Part shown: one piece after another, positions 15,014-23,139 of the stretch
Layout of the letters: every line of letters starts with the position of its first letter
How positions within the stretch are numbered: the first letter of the stretch is position 1
Assembly: GCA_964492715.1 (NCBI GenBank)
Contig: CAZBLK010000030.1
Coordinates: 1 to 30,510, forward strand
Length of the DNA: 30,510 nucleotides
Reading direction: 5' to 3'
Source: CAZBLK01 sp964492715
Lineage (GTDB): Bacteria; Bacillota; Clostridia; Lachnospirales; WRBF01
Translations under genes and position numbers: made by a program
Notes under the pieces: model-generated
What the model saw: the letters and a program-made list of their open reading frames with translations, nothing else
Databases searched by the model: none
Told to the model about the DNA's origin: nothing

Positions 15014-17349
15014 TAGTTCAACTTAAACTGCCCTATAAGGCTGTCAAGGTTAGAAGCTTGTGCTGCAATTTCCTCGCTTGTTGCAGCACTTTCTTGTGAT
15101 GTTGCGGTGTTTGAGGTTGTAATTTCCGAAATATTTTCCACACCTTTTTGCATTTTAAAAATTGCTCCTGTTTGAAGCTCTGATGCAGAAGCAATTGTTT
15201 CAACAAGTTCTACTGTGTTCATTACACTTTCAACAATTTTGTCAAGCGCATCTTTTGCACTTACGGCAATTACAGAGCCGTCTTCAATTTTTGAAAGCGT
15301 GTTATCAATCATAACAGTAGTTTCCTTAGCCGCCTTGCTGCTTCTTGCTGCAAGGTTTCTTACTTCTTCTGCTACAACTGCAAACCCTTTACCGTGTGCA
15401 CCTGCCCTTGCTGCTTCAACAGCCGCATTAAGCGCAAGAAGGTTTGTTTGAAAAGCTATGTCGTCAATAACTCTAATAACCTTTGCAATATCTTTTGAAG
15501 CTTCCTTTATTGCGTCCATAGCATAAACCATTTCAGAAATTTGCTTGTTTCCGTTTTCAGCGTCAACCTTAGAGTTAAACGAAAGTTTTTTCGCCTTTTC
15601 GGCATTTTCCGAATTTTGCTTTGCTTGCTCGCTTACTTGGGAAATTGTGTCAGTAATTTCTTGAACAGAGCTTGCTTGAATGTTTGCAGCATTTGCCAAA
15701 TGTTGGCTTGCGCTTGAAGCTTGGGCTGCCGCATTATCTAGCTGTTCTGCACCGCCTTTTATTTCTCCAAAAACTTCACGAAGGCTTTCGACAATGTTGT
15801 TTATCGACGTTCTGATTTCAACAAAGTCACCCATATATGTTCTGTCGATAGTTTGTGTCAAGTTTTTGTTTGAAATCTTTCCCAGAACGTCTGAAAGCTC
15901 GCTTATGTAGCTTTTAATTGACTTAGAGCTTATGCTAAGGCTTTTACTAATTTTTAAAAAGCTGTCAAAAATGTCAGTTGTAAAATTGTCAGGTTCGTTT
16001 GGCTGGTAATTCACCTCAAGCTTGCCATTTGCAAGAAGCTGTAATTGTTCTGTTAATTTGTCAATTTCAGCAAGTTGATATTCAGAGCGTTTAGTAGCTG
16101 TCATGCTCATTGTGTTAATTTCCGTAATGTCAACAACAAACTCAAGCGCACCAACAACTTGCCCGCTTTTATCTCTTAATGGAATACCAACATATTCAAT
16201 GTCAAGCTTATTTCCAAAAGGGTGTGCTTCAGTTGTTGCTTTGACCATTGTGTTTTCTTTCATACAACGTGTAACAGCACATTCAGACGTTTTGCATTGG
16301 TGCGTTTTGAAATAGTCGTAACATTTTGTGCCGATTACGTCTTCAATCTTTTTGCCGGACAAATTTAAAGCAGCTTTGTTCATGTAATTCATATTCAAAT
16401 CTTTATCAATTAAAATTATAGGCAAAGCAATGTTTTCAAGGTACCCAGTAAGTGTGTCGATAATGCTGTTAAGCCCACATACAATTTCATTAAAATCACC
16501 TTTATACCGATGTGCACGCCCTCTGTCGTAAAGCTTTCCAAGCATGACAGAGTTTTTAATTCTTGCAAACCCAGCTTTAAGGTTGTAAACACTTTCCCTT
16601 GTATGGTTGTATCCGGCAACAAGCTGGCCTATTTCAGTGTCGTCAGGCTTCATGTTAAGCACGGCATCAAAGTTTCCTTCAGACAAATTGTGCATGGCAG
16701 AACTAACTTGGGCTAACGGCTTTATTATTTTGCGTTTAACCAAAATTACAATTACTGCTGGCAATGAAAGAACTAGTAAAACTACTATAGAAAAAAATGT
16801 TCCTAAAATAGTTTGTATTTTTTGCTGTGCAGCAAGCTTTTCATCAGCGGTTGACAGCACTTCATTTTGAAATTGTTCTAACATAACATCAATTTTATCT
16901 TTAAGAACTTCAAAGTCGTTGCCAAAAATTAAATTTGAAGCATCTTGTTTGTTATTATCGTGCATTAAGTTTATAGCTTGTGTTTCAATAGAAGTAATTT
17001 CGTCCGAAGCTACAACAATTTGATTAATCATACTTAGTGCTTCTTGCGAAAGACCAGAATTTTTAAGCACCGAAACGGCTTTTCCACGGCTGTCAAGGTT
17101 GTTTAATTCGTTCAAGTATTTGTCGTAATGTGACGAAACACCGCCTTGAACATAAACACGTGCTTCATTTGCTAAAAAGTTAATTGCATCACTAAGTTGT
17201 CTCGTTTGTTCCGTTAAAAACAATTTGTTATCTCTAATAGCTGAAGTTTGGCTGTTAACACGGCTAAAATACAACAGAAAGAAAATTACAAAAGGAATTG
17301 TTATCATTACAACAATTGTTAAAACCCTATTAAAAGTTGAAAGCTTCAT
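15013..17349 (-). CDS. Methyl-accepting chemotaxis protein with PAS domain (1)
   Basis: A 778-residue receptor that should signal through CheA/CheW to the flagellar motor. Segments: membrane helix at 8-28; outside helical sensor at about 30-178; second membrane helix at about 180-205; HAMP at about 207-260; PAS at about 305-410; signalling coiled coil to the C-terminus, with the hairpin tip IDDIAFQTNLLALNAAVEAARAG. The PAS holds four cysteines (343, 352, 357, 362; pattern C-x8-C-x4-C-x4-C), suggesting a redox or metal-sensing site. It is paralogous to the gene at 17601. The ATG is the only nearby in-frame start, but the ribosome site lies 22 bases away across a hairpin. A family II end forms its stop codon, so it ends three residues short of its paralogue. 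Confidence 0.92.
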   Translation of the reverse strand: MKLSTFNRVLTIVVMITIPFVIFFLLYFSRVNSQTSAIRDNKLFLTEQTRQLSDAINFLANEARVYVQGGVSSHYDKYLNELNNLDSRGKAVSVLKNSGLSQEALSMINQIVVASDEITSIETQAINLMHDNNKQDASNLIFGNDFEVLKDKIDVMLEQFQNEVLSTADEKLAAQQKIQTILGTFFSIVVLLVLSLPAVIVILVKRKIIKPLAQVSSAMHNLSEGNFDAVLNMKPDDTEIGQLVAGYNHTRESVYNLKAGFARIKNSVMLGKLYDRGRAHRYKGDFNEIVCGLNSIIDTLTGYLENIALPIILIDKDLNMNYMNKAALNLSGKKIEDVIGTKCYDYFKTHQCKTSECAVTRCMKENTMVKATTEAHPFGNKLDIEYVGIPLRDKSGQVVGALEFVVDITEINTMSMTATKRSEYQLAEIDKLTEQLQLLANGKLEVNYQPNEPDNFTTDIFDSFLKISKSLSISSKSIKSYISELSDVLGKISNKNLTQTIDRTYMGDFVEIRTSINNIVESLREVFGEIKGGAEQLDNAAAQASSASQHLANAANIQASSVQEITDTISQVSEQAKQNSENAEKAKKLSFNSKVDAENGNKQISEMVYAMDAIKEASKDIAKVIRVIDDIAFQTNLLALNAAVEAARAGAHGKGFAVVAEEVRNLAARSSKAAKETTVMIDNTLSKIEDGSVIAVSAKDALDKIVESVMNTVELVETIASASELQTGAIFKMQKGVENISEITTSNTATSQESAATSEEIAAQASNLDSLIGQFKLN

Positions 17350-17378
17350 AAAAATGCTACTTACGTAGCTACCCTCCC
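17347..17378 (-). promoter_or_regulatory. Distant ribosome site with hairpin spacer (chemotaxis gene 1)
   Basis: In the gene direction: GGGAGGG, then TA, the stem-loop GCTAC-GTAA-GTAGC, ATTTTT and ATG. Linear distance from the SD to ATG is 22 bases; without the 14-base hairpin it is 8, the normal value. GTAA is a GNRA-type tetraloop, so the small stem should be stable. No other SD is near the start. Confidence 0.6.
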
Positions 17379-17434
17379 TAAAATAAAAAGTTACTTTCTG
17401 CTGAATTCTCTGCTGAAGTGCTTGTTCATAAATA

Positions 17435-17463
17435 TTATCGCAGACAATAGCAATTTCGCTTTA
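17435..17463 (-). promoter_or_regulatory. Possible sigma-D/sigma-28-like promoter
   Basis: TAAA (17463-17460), 17 bases, then TGCGATAA (17442-17435), compared with TAAA-N15-GCCGATAT for flagellar sigma factors. The spacing is two bases long and the match partial, so this is tentative; chemotaxis genes often use such promoters. Confidence 0.25.
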
Positions 17464-17476
17464 CGTGTACTATATG

Positions 17477-17568
17477 AAGCAATTCTATATCACCTATCAG
17501 TCAAAACGCCAAACGACTAGACGTTTACTCTCATCTGCCAATATAGTTAAAAGGTAGAATTGCTATAG
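17477..17568. repeat. Family III inverted-repeat element, copy c
   Basis: About 92 bp with ends AAGCAATTCTATA and GTAGAATTGCTATAG and the shared middle AACGCCAAACGACTAGACGTT followed by TCTGCCAATAT. It lies between the two chemotaxis genes, which are about 250 bp apart. It could form a large hairpin in read-through RNA. Confidence 0.65.
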
Positions 17569-17600
17569 CCCACAAAAAGCTGAAATCGCTATTGTAAGTT

Positions 17601-19946
17601 TTAGTTATTATCACTAAGTTTAAATTCACTTATTAGCCCTTCAAGAAGCTGTGTTTGTGCAGCAATTTCTTGGCTTGTTGACGCACTTTCTTCTGCCGTA
17701 GCCGTGTTAGAAAGTGTAACCCTTGAAATTTGCTCAATGCCTTGCTCCATTTGGTAAATTGCTGATGTTTGCTTCTCAGAAGCGTCAGCAATTGTTTCAA
17801 CAAGCGAAACTGTGTCCATTACACTGTTTACAATTTTTGACAAAGCTTCTTTTGTAGATGCCGCAATAGTAACGCCGTCTTCAATTTTTGAAAGCGAATT
17901 GTCAATTAAAGCTGTTGTTTCTTTAGCTGCTTTACTGCTTCGTGAAGCCAAGTTTCTTACTTCTTCTGCAACGACAGCAAAGCCCTTGCCGTGAACTCCA
18001 GCTCTTGCTGCTTCAACAGCGGCGTTAAGTGCCAAAAGGTTTGTTTGGAAAGCTATGTCTTGAATTACTTTAATTATTTTAGCAATATCTTTTGAAGCGT
18101 CCTTAATTGCGTCCATAGCAGAAACCATTTCAATAATTTGTTCGTTGCCGTTTTCGGCATCTACTTTAGCATTAAACGAAAGCTGCTTAGCCTTTTCAGC
18201 ATTTTCAGAGTTTGCCTTTGCTTGAGTGCTAATTTGGCTTGCAGTTGCACTTATTTCTTCAATAGAGCCAGCTTGCTCGGTTGCACCATGCGCAAGGTTT
18301 TGGCTTGCACTTGCCGCTTGCGAAGCAGAAACTTCTACTTGATTTGTAGAACTCAAAATTTCACCTAAAACATCATTAAGGCTTTTTTGAATTGTGTTAA
18401 TTGATGTTTTAAGCGCTACAAAGTCGCCCAAGTATTCTCGTGTAATTTTGCCAGTAATGTCTTTTTGAGAAAACTTTTCAAGTATTTTAGACATTTCGTC
18501 AATGTAGCTTTTAATAAACTTTGTGCTTGTGTCAAGGCTTTGGCTAATTTTTGAGAAGCTTATATACACATCTTTTGTTCCTTCCGACGGTGTGGCAGGA
18601 ACGTATGAAATGTTAAGTTTTCCTTCAGACAGCTTTGAAAGTTCAACTGTAAGCTTGTCAATTTCTCCCTCTTGATATTTAGAGCGTTCTGTTTCCATCT
18701 TCTTTGCCTTGTCAAGCTCTGTAAAATCTATTACATATTCCAATGCGCCAACTATGTTTCCTTCGTCATCACGGGTTGGTATTCCAACGTATTCAATTAC
18801 AAGGTCTTTCCCAAATGGGTGTGCATCAACTTCTGCCTTTGTAATTTGGCCACTTTCCATACACTTTTTAACTGCGCAATGCTCTGTTTTACAATGGCTT
18901 GTGTTGAAATAATCATAGCATTTTGTACCAAGAATTTCATCTTGTGTTTTGCCCGAAAGCGAAAGTGCAGCTTTGTTCATATAATTTAGGCTAAAATCTT
19001 TACCTATTAAAATAATTGGTAAAGACAAGTTATCCATGTAGCCTGTAAGTGTGTCAATAATGCTGTTTACACCAAGAACAACATCTTTGTACCTACCCAT
19101 AAACTTTGCAGCGTTACTTCTTTGGGTAAGCTTACCATAAACTATACCTTGCTTAATATACTCAAATTCTTCAACAAGGCAGTGTACACTCATAACAGCA
19201 TCGTAGTAAGCTTTAACCAAAATGCCTATTTCAGAGTTGTCAACTTTAATTGAAAGTTTTTCTTCAAAGTCACCTTTTGCCATTTTTTGCATTGCAGCAC
19301 TAAGGCGTTTTATTGGGTTTATTATCTTTTTAGATGTAAAAATAAAAATGCAAATAAAAATTACAATCAACGCAATAATAAGAATTGTAAAAACAACACC
19401 AAGTATTGCCTTGACATTTTCAATTTTAACAATTCCTTGTGAAACTCTGTCTGAAATTTGTTTTGTAAATACGTCTAGCTTTTCATCAATGTCAGACCTA
19501 ATTGCAATGTACTCACTGCCGTACAAAGCGTTTTTAGCCGCTTCATAATTGCCACTTTCATAAAAGTTTATTGCTTGCTTGTCAAATGCTTCAAGCTTGT
19601 CGGCATCAACCTTCATTTTTTCAATTAATTCAAACTCCGAGTCTAAAATGCCAATTATTTTCATTTCTTCAATAGAGCTGCCTCTATTGTCATGTGTGTT
19701 TATTTCAGCGTTGTACAGGTCAAGGTGCAACTGGTCGCCGTACTGAATGTAAGTTCTCACTTCATTTGTTAAATATTTTGTTGCGTTTGAAAGTCGAACT
19801 GCTTGTTCCACAAGCCTATATTTGTCGTCGTAAAGACCGATTATATCTTTTTGAAGAACAGAAAGATAAAAAAGTAAGAAAACTATTACAGGAACAAGCA
19901 AAATTACACTAGATGTTGATATCAAGTTAAAAGTTTTAAACCTCAT
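17601..19946 (-). CDS. Methyl-accepting chemotaxis protein with PAS domain (2)
   Basis: A 781-residue paralogue of the receptor at 15013 with the same order: N-terminal membrane helix, outside helical sensor, second membrane helix near 185-210, HAMP, PAS at about 305-415, then the signalling domain with IQDIAFQTNLLALNAAVEAA and the C-terminus FKLSDNN. The four PAS cysteines are kept (GTKCYDYF, then HCKTEHCAVKKC). The sensor regions differ more than the cytoplasmic parts, so the two probably detect different signals through a shared PAS mechanism. The ATG has no adjacent ribosome site; the AAAGGAGGT is 36 bases upstream across a hairpin. Confidence 0.92.
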   Translation of the reverse strand: MRFKTFNLISTSSVILLVPVIVFLLFYLSVLQKDIIGLYDDKYRLVEQAVRLSNATKYLTNEVRTYIQYGDQLHLDLYNAEINTHDNRGSSIEEMKIIGILDSEFELIEKMKVDADKLEAFDKQAINFYESGNYEAAKNALYGSEYIAIRSDIDEKLDVFTKQISDRVSQGIVKIENVKAILGVVFTILIIALIVIFICIFIFTSKKIINPIKRLSAAMQKMAKGDFEEKLSIKVDNSEIGILVKAYYDAVMSVHCLVEEFEYIKQGIVYGKLTQRSNAAKFMGRYKDVVLGVNSIIDTLTGYMDNLSLPIILIGKDFSLNYMNKAALSLSGKTQDEILGTKCYDYFNTSHCKTEHCAVKKCMESGQITKAEVDAHPFGKDLVIEYVGIPTRDDEGNIVGALEYVIDFTELDKAKKMETERSKYQEGEIDKLTVELSKLSEGKLNISYVPATPSEGTKDVYISFSKISQSLDTSTKFIKSYIDEMSKILEKFSQKDITGKITREYLGDFVALKTSINTIQKSLNDVLGEILSSTNQVEVSASQAASASQNLAHGATEQAGSIEEISATASQISTQAKANSENAEKAKQLSFNAKVDAENGNEQIIEMVSAMDAIKDASKDIAKIIKVIQDIAFQTNLLALNAAVEAARAGVHGKGFAVVAEEVRNLASRSSKAAKETTALIDNSLSKIEDGVTIAASTKEALSKIVNSVMDTVSLVETIADASEKQTSAIYQMEQGIEQISRVTLSNTATAEESASTSQEIAAQTQLLEGLISEFKLSDNN

Positions 19947-19987
19947 GTAGTTGCTGCCAGTGCATTAAGCCTAGCAGCCAGACCTCC
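19944..19987 (-). promoter_or_regulatory. Distant ribosome site with hairpin spacer (chemotaxis gene 2)
   Basis: Gene direction: GGAGG (19987-19983), TCTG, stem GCTGCTAG (19978-19971), a 10-base loop, stem CTGGCAGC (19960-19953), AACTAC, ATG. Linear spacing is 36 bases; without the 26-base hairpin it is 10. A nine-codon out-of-frame mini-ORF begins in the loop and overlaps the start, an alternative way to couple translation. Confidence 0.55.
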
Positions 19988-20078
19988 TTTGTTGTGGATT
20001 GATGGCATGTTGAAAATTCATTAAGTATAGATTTCCTCAAATTATCTAATATGCCTTTGTTATAAATTTGTTATAAAA

Positions 20079-20870
20079 TTAAACACTTATATCCTCTGTT
20101 TCGTGTAAGAGGTATGCCGCTAAAGTACATAGTGCAAAAACTGCAAGGGATACAGCGACATACTTAAATTCTAACCCATTTTTTAAAATTTTGCTAGCTT
20201 CAAAAAATTTAAAAGGAGAAAAATAAGCAGTAAAATATAAATTGTCGCTTAAACCGCAAAGCACATAAAACACATAGCAAAGCATAACTATTGCAGAAGA
20301 AATGCCAGAAGCTTCAGCTTTATTTTTTAAAACAATAGATATAAAAACACCAATTGCCAAAAAGAAAAGCTGAATTAAAAAAACTGCAACCATTAAATTG
20401 AGAATATCTCCATATATACCTTCCTCGTTTAAGTAACGAGAAACGCCAACTGAAACAGCATATGAAACAATGTTCAAGGTTAATAAATTTAAAAATGCAG
20501 CAAAAAGCTTTGCAGAAATAATTTGGCTTCGTAGTATCGGCTTTACATAAAGAAATTCCGAAGTCATGTCACGCTGCTCCTTTGCAACAATTGCTGCACC
20601 AAGCGTTGCCGCATGTGAAGCCGCAATTATAGCAATGAACAAATAAATAACGCCGTAATACCCCCTAAATGTTGCGATATTAAGCCCACCAATTCCTAAA
20701 ATGGCAGAAACGGCAGGGGGCATTGCCCCAAGAATGTCTGCCATGCTTTCGGAAGCACCAGAAACGCCAGCATACTTCATTAGCCCAGCGGCTACTAAAA
20801 AAGACATACCTATGCACCAAAAAAGCAATGCTTTAAAGTTATATTTTAACTCATGAATAACAAGATTCAT
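20079..20870 (-). CDS. ABC-2 type transporter permease (cassette 2, second permease)
   Basis: A 263-residue membrane protein with about six hydrophobic segments. AAIVAKEQRDMTSEFLYVKPILR is the cytoplasmic loop also seen in the permease at 2828-3622, its counterpart. AAAGGAGGT precedes ATG at normal distance. It is the last gene of the ATPase-permease-permease cassette, but 242 bp now separate it from the first permease because a 159-bp element was inserted; without it the gap would be about 80 bp. Export substrate unknown. Confidence 0.85.
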   Translation of the reverse strand: MNLVIHELKYNFKALLFWCIGMSFLVAAGLMKYAGVSGASESMADILGAMPPAVSAILGIGGLNIATFRGYYGVIYLFIAIIAASHAATLGAAIVAKEQRDMTSEFLYVKPILRSQIISAKLFAAFLNLLTLNIVSYAVSVGVSRYLNEEGIYGDILNLMVAVFLIQLFFLAIGVFISIVLKNKAEASGISSAIVMLCYVFYVLCGLSDNLYFTAYFSPFKFFEASKILKNGLEFKYVAVSLAVFALCTLAAYLLHETEDISV

Positions 20871-20953
20871 TTTGACCTCCTTTCTATGCTACATAGTTTT
20901 TTATTTGCAAATTGATATAGCATAAAGTACGAAACGCCAAGTGCTTTTACTTA

Positions 20954-21112
20954 GAGCCTGTTCAGAATCTTAATTATTCCATTTTTGGCTAATTTTCCGT
21001 TCTGCATCGTCATGCCTCCTAGCATATATTCTGCAATATGCGTCGTCGGCACTTCCTTGCAGAACAAAAAATTATATCAAAGATGCTTCAAAGCGAAATT
21101 ATGAACAGGCTC
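20954..21112. mobile_element. Family I-related miniature element (GAGCC type)
   Basis: A 159-bp non-coding element with ends GAGCCTGTTCAGAAT and ATTATGAACAGGCTC, flanked by TTA at 20951-20953 and 21113-21115. The interior differs from copies A-C, but size, terminal pattern and TNA duplication agree. The right TTA is exactly the stop codon of the permease at 21113 (minus strand TAA). Just upstream, around 20910-20940, is a weak family III-like segment (GAAACGCCAAGTG). Confidence 0.8.
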
Positions 21113-21904
21113 TTAAATATGAATGTCCTTTTTCATATAGTAAGCAAACGAACTAGCTAAAAATAAAACTACAAAAAATGCTGTGCAAAACAGTGACTGA
21201 GTGCTGTAAGCTTTGTTCATAATTATATACGTTGGGTCAAAGTATTTAAAAAACGAAATATATTTAATGATTTTGTCATTAGACAAATTATTTATTATTA
21301 AAACAGCAAAAAAGAAAAAAACAATTGCACTTGAAGCAGATGCTGGCGACTTAACCTTTTTTGCAATGCTGCCTACAAAAAAACCAAGTGAAAGAAACAA
21401 AAGCTGTACTATAGGAAGCGAAAACGTAATTAAAAAAAACACATCTTTGTTAAAGCTGTTAGAAAACTGGAGTGCAGCGTTGTAAACAACAGGAATAAAA
21501 GCTGCATTTGAAAGCGCAATAAGGAAAACAACCGCAAAAAGTTTGCTAAAAAGAACAGTGCTTCTTCTAACAGGCTTTGTAAGCAAAAACTCGCAAGTTT
21601 TTTTTGTTGCTTCCTTAGAAACTACAGATATTCCCAAATTTAAAGCAAGCATAGAACCAAAAATTGTAACATAAACAAAGAAAAAACCGTAAAACCCATT
21701 TAGCGAAAAAAACATGTCAAGAATAGCCCCCAAAGCTTTAAAAACAAAAGGCGGGAAGCCTTCAAGCATAACTAAAATTTGTTCGCTTTGCTCGGACACA
21801 GCAGGGTAAACAGAAAAAAACGCTATGCTTACCAAAATAATGGTAAACGTCCAAACTGCAGTCTTCAAAAAAAACTGCTTTGTTTCATGGATAAAAATGT
21901 TCAT
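21113..21904 (-). CDS. ABC-2 type transporter permease (cassette 2, first permease)
   Basis: A 263-residue membrane protein with a first membrane helix at about 13-35 and five more further on. SVVSKEATKKTCEFLLTKPVRRS matches the KE....AEFL.TKP loop of the other three permeases in the window. It starts 14 bp after the ATPase stop, with a G-rich ribosome site (GGGGG) overlapping the stop. Its own stop codon coincides with the target duplication of the inserted element at 20954. Partner of the ATPase at 21919 and the permease at 20079. Confidence 0.85.
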   Translation of the reverse strand: MNIFIHETKQFFLKTAVWTFTIILVSIAFFSVYPAVSEQSEQILVMLEGFPPFVFKALGAILDMFFSLNGFYGFFFVYVTIFGSMLALNLGISVVSKEATKKTCEFLLTKPVRRSTVLFSKLFAVVFLIALSNAAFIPVVYNAALQFSNSFNKDVFFLITFSLPIVQLLFLSLGFFVGSIAKKVKSPASASSAIVFFFFAVLIINNLSNDKIIKYISFFKYFDPTYIIMNKAYSTQSLFCTAFFVVLFLASSFAYYMKKDIHI

Positions 21905-21918
21905 AATTTTCCGTCCCC

Positions 21919-22794
21919 CTAGCTATAATAGTGCATGAAAATTTCCTCTAGGTTAGGGTCTTCTATATTAATGTCTTTAATTGGAAGCCGTGAAAGCTTA
22001 CGCACAATTTCATGAACATTTCCTTTGTAAATAAAGCTTGCACTTGTTTCTTTAAAAACAAGCTTTGCAATACCTGCATCTTTAAGGTATTCTCTATCAA
22101 TTGGAGCATTAGTTTCTATATATATTTTCTTATATCCGTTGTCTTTTAGGCTATCCATTGTTTCTAAGCTTACAATTTGTCCTTCTTTAATTATTGCAAC
22201 TCTGTGGCAAAGCTTTTGAACCTCACTTAATATATGTGACGAAAATAAAACTGTTGCACCGTTTTTATTTTCTTCACGGATAATGTCAAAAAACTTTTGC
22301 TGCATAATTGGGTCAAGGCCGCTTGTAGGTTCGTCCAGAATTAAAAGCTTTGGGTTGTGTAAAAGTGCTTGAACTATGCCAACCTTTTTTCTGTTGCCAA
22401 AAGAAAGGTCGTCAATTTTTTTGTGTGTTTCAACTTCAAATGTGTCACAAAGATGTTTTATTTTTTCTCTGCAATCTTTTTTGTAAAATGAAGCAGAATA
22501 ATTTAAAAGGTCGTGCACTTTCATGTTGTCATAATAAAAAACTTCGCTTGGAACGTAACCAACGTCTTTCGCAATTTCCTTAGAAAATCGAATACAATCT
22601 TTGCCAAAAATTGTTGCATTGCCTGATGAAGGGCGCAACAATGAAAGCAGTGTACGAATTGTTGTAGACTTTCCAGCACCGTTTGGCCCAATAAAACCAA
22701 AAATTTCGCCATGTTCAACAGAGAAGCTTATGTTTTTAATTCCTCGTGCCTTACCATAATACTTTGTTAAATTGCTCAACTGTATGACACTCAT
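21919..22794 (-). CDS. ABC transporter ATP-binding protein (cassette 2)
   Basis: A 291-residue ATPase with Walker A GPNGAGKST, signature DLSFGNRKKVGI (the same LSFGN variant as cassette 1), Walker B LLILDEPTSGLDP and switch His in FSSHILSEV. It is collinear over its whole length with the ATPase at 4438-5313 (for example IFGFIGPNGAGKSTTIRTLL in both), so the two cassettes are paralogous. The frame is open to a TTG at 22809, but the ATG at 22794 lies 6 bases after a run of seven G on its strand, which serves as ribosome site. Codon choice is more AT-rich than in cassette 1. Confidence 0.9.
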   Translation of the reverse strand: MSVIQLSNLTKYYGKARGIKNISFSVEHGEIFGFIGPNGAGKSTTIRTLLSLLRPSSGNATIFGKDCIRFSKEIAKDVGYVPSEVFYYDNMKVHDLLNYSASFYKKDCREKIKHLCDTFEVETHKKIDDLSFGNRKKVGIVQALLHNPKLLILDEPTSGLDPIMQQKFFDIIREENKNGATVLFSSHILSEVQKLCHRVAIIKEGQIVSLETMDSLKDNGYKKIYIETNAPIDREYLKDAGIAKLVFKETSASFIYKGNVHEIVRKLSRLPIKDINIEDPNLEEIFMHYYS

Positions 22795-23139
22795 GAAATG
22801 CCCCCCCAAATTTCAGTATTGCTTCTAATTCTATTATAAAAATTAAAAAATTACAAGTGTTTTAAACTGATAAACCACTTGTTTGAATGTTATTAAAGAG
22901 CTTTAATAATTGACCCTCAGATACCACAATATATGGAGCTCAAAACTTGGGCGTCTTTTTTATGAATAATAAATTTACCAAACGCACTGAAACAAACCTA
23001 AATTTCAGCAAGCTGAAGTTTAGGTAGAAATGTTTATGTAATAAGTGTTATAATGAAAATACTGTTTAAATAAATTTTAGAGAATTGAACACAAGTTCTA
23101 AGTTGTAGTGATTAGGTAGATAAGATAGGTGGATATATT
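22795..23139. other. Divergent intergenic region with a long hairpin
   Basis: About 345 bp between the cassette 2 ATPase (leftward) and the radical SAM gene (rightward). It holds a 13-14 bp stem at 22996-23025 (ACCTAAATTTCAGC with GCTGAAGTTTAGGT, one G-U), a smaller inverted repeat ATTAAAG/CTTTAAT at 22889-22904, a TATAAT at 23049-23054 that may be the -10 of the radical SAM gene, and a lone family I-like end TTGAACACAAGTTC near 23087-23100. No gene is seen. Confidence 0.45.

Noticed and set aside
15215..19912. Many plus-strand ORFs opposite the chemotaxis genes
   Set aside because: They are antisense shadows of two clear receptor genes, without ribosome sites or domains.
22801..22807. Run of seven C as a phase-variation tract
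   Set aside because: It lies upstream of the chosen ATG and acts best as a ribosome site; slippage there would not change the reading frame.
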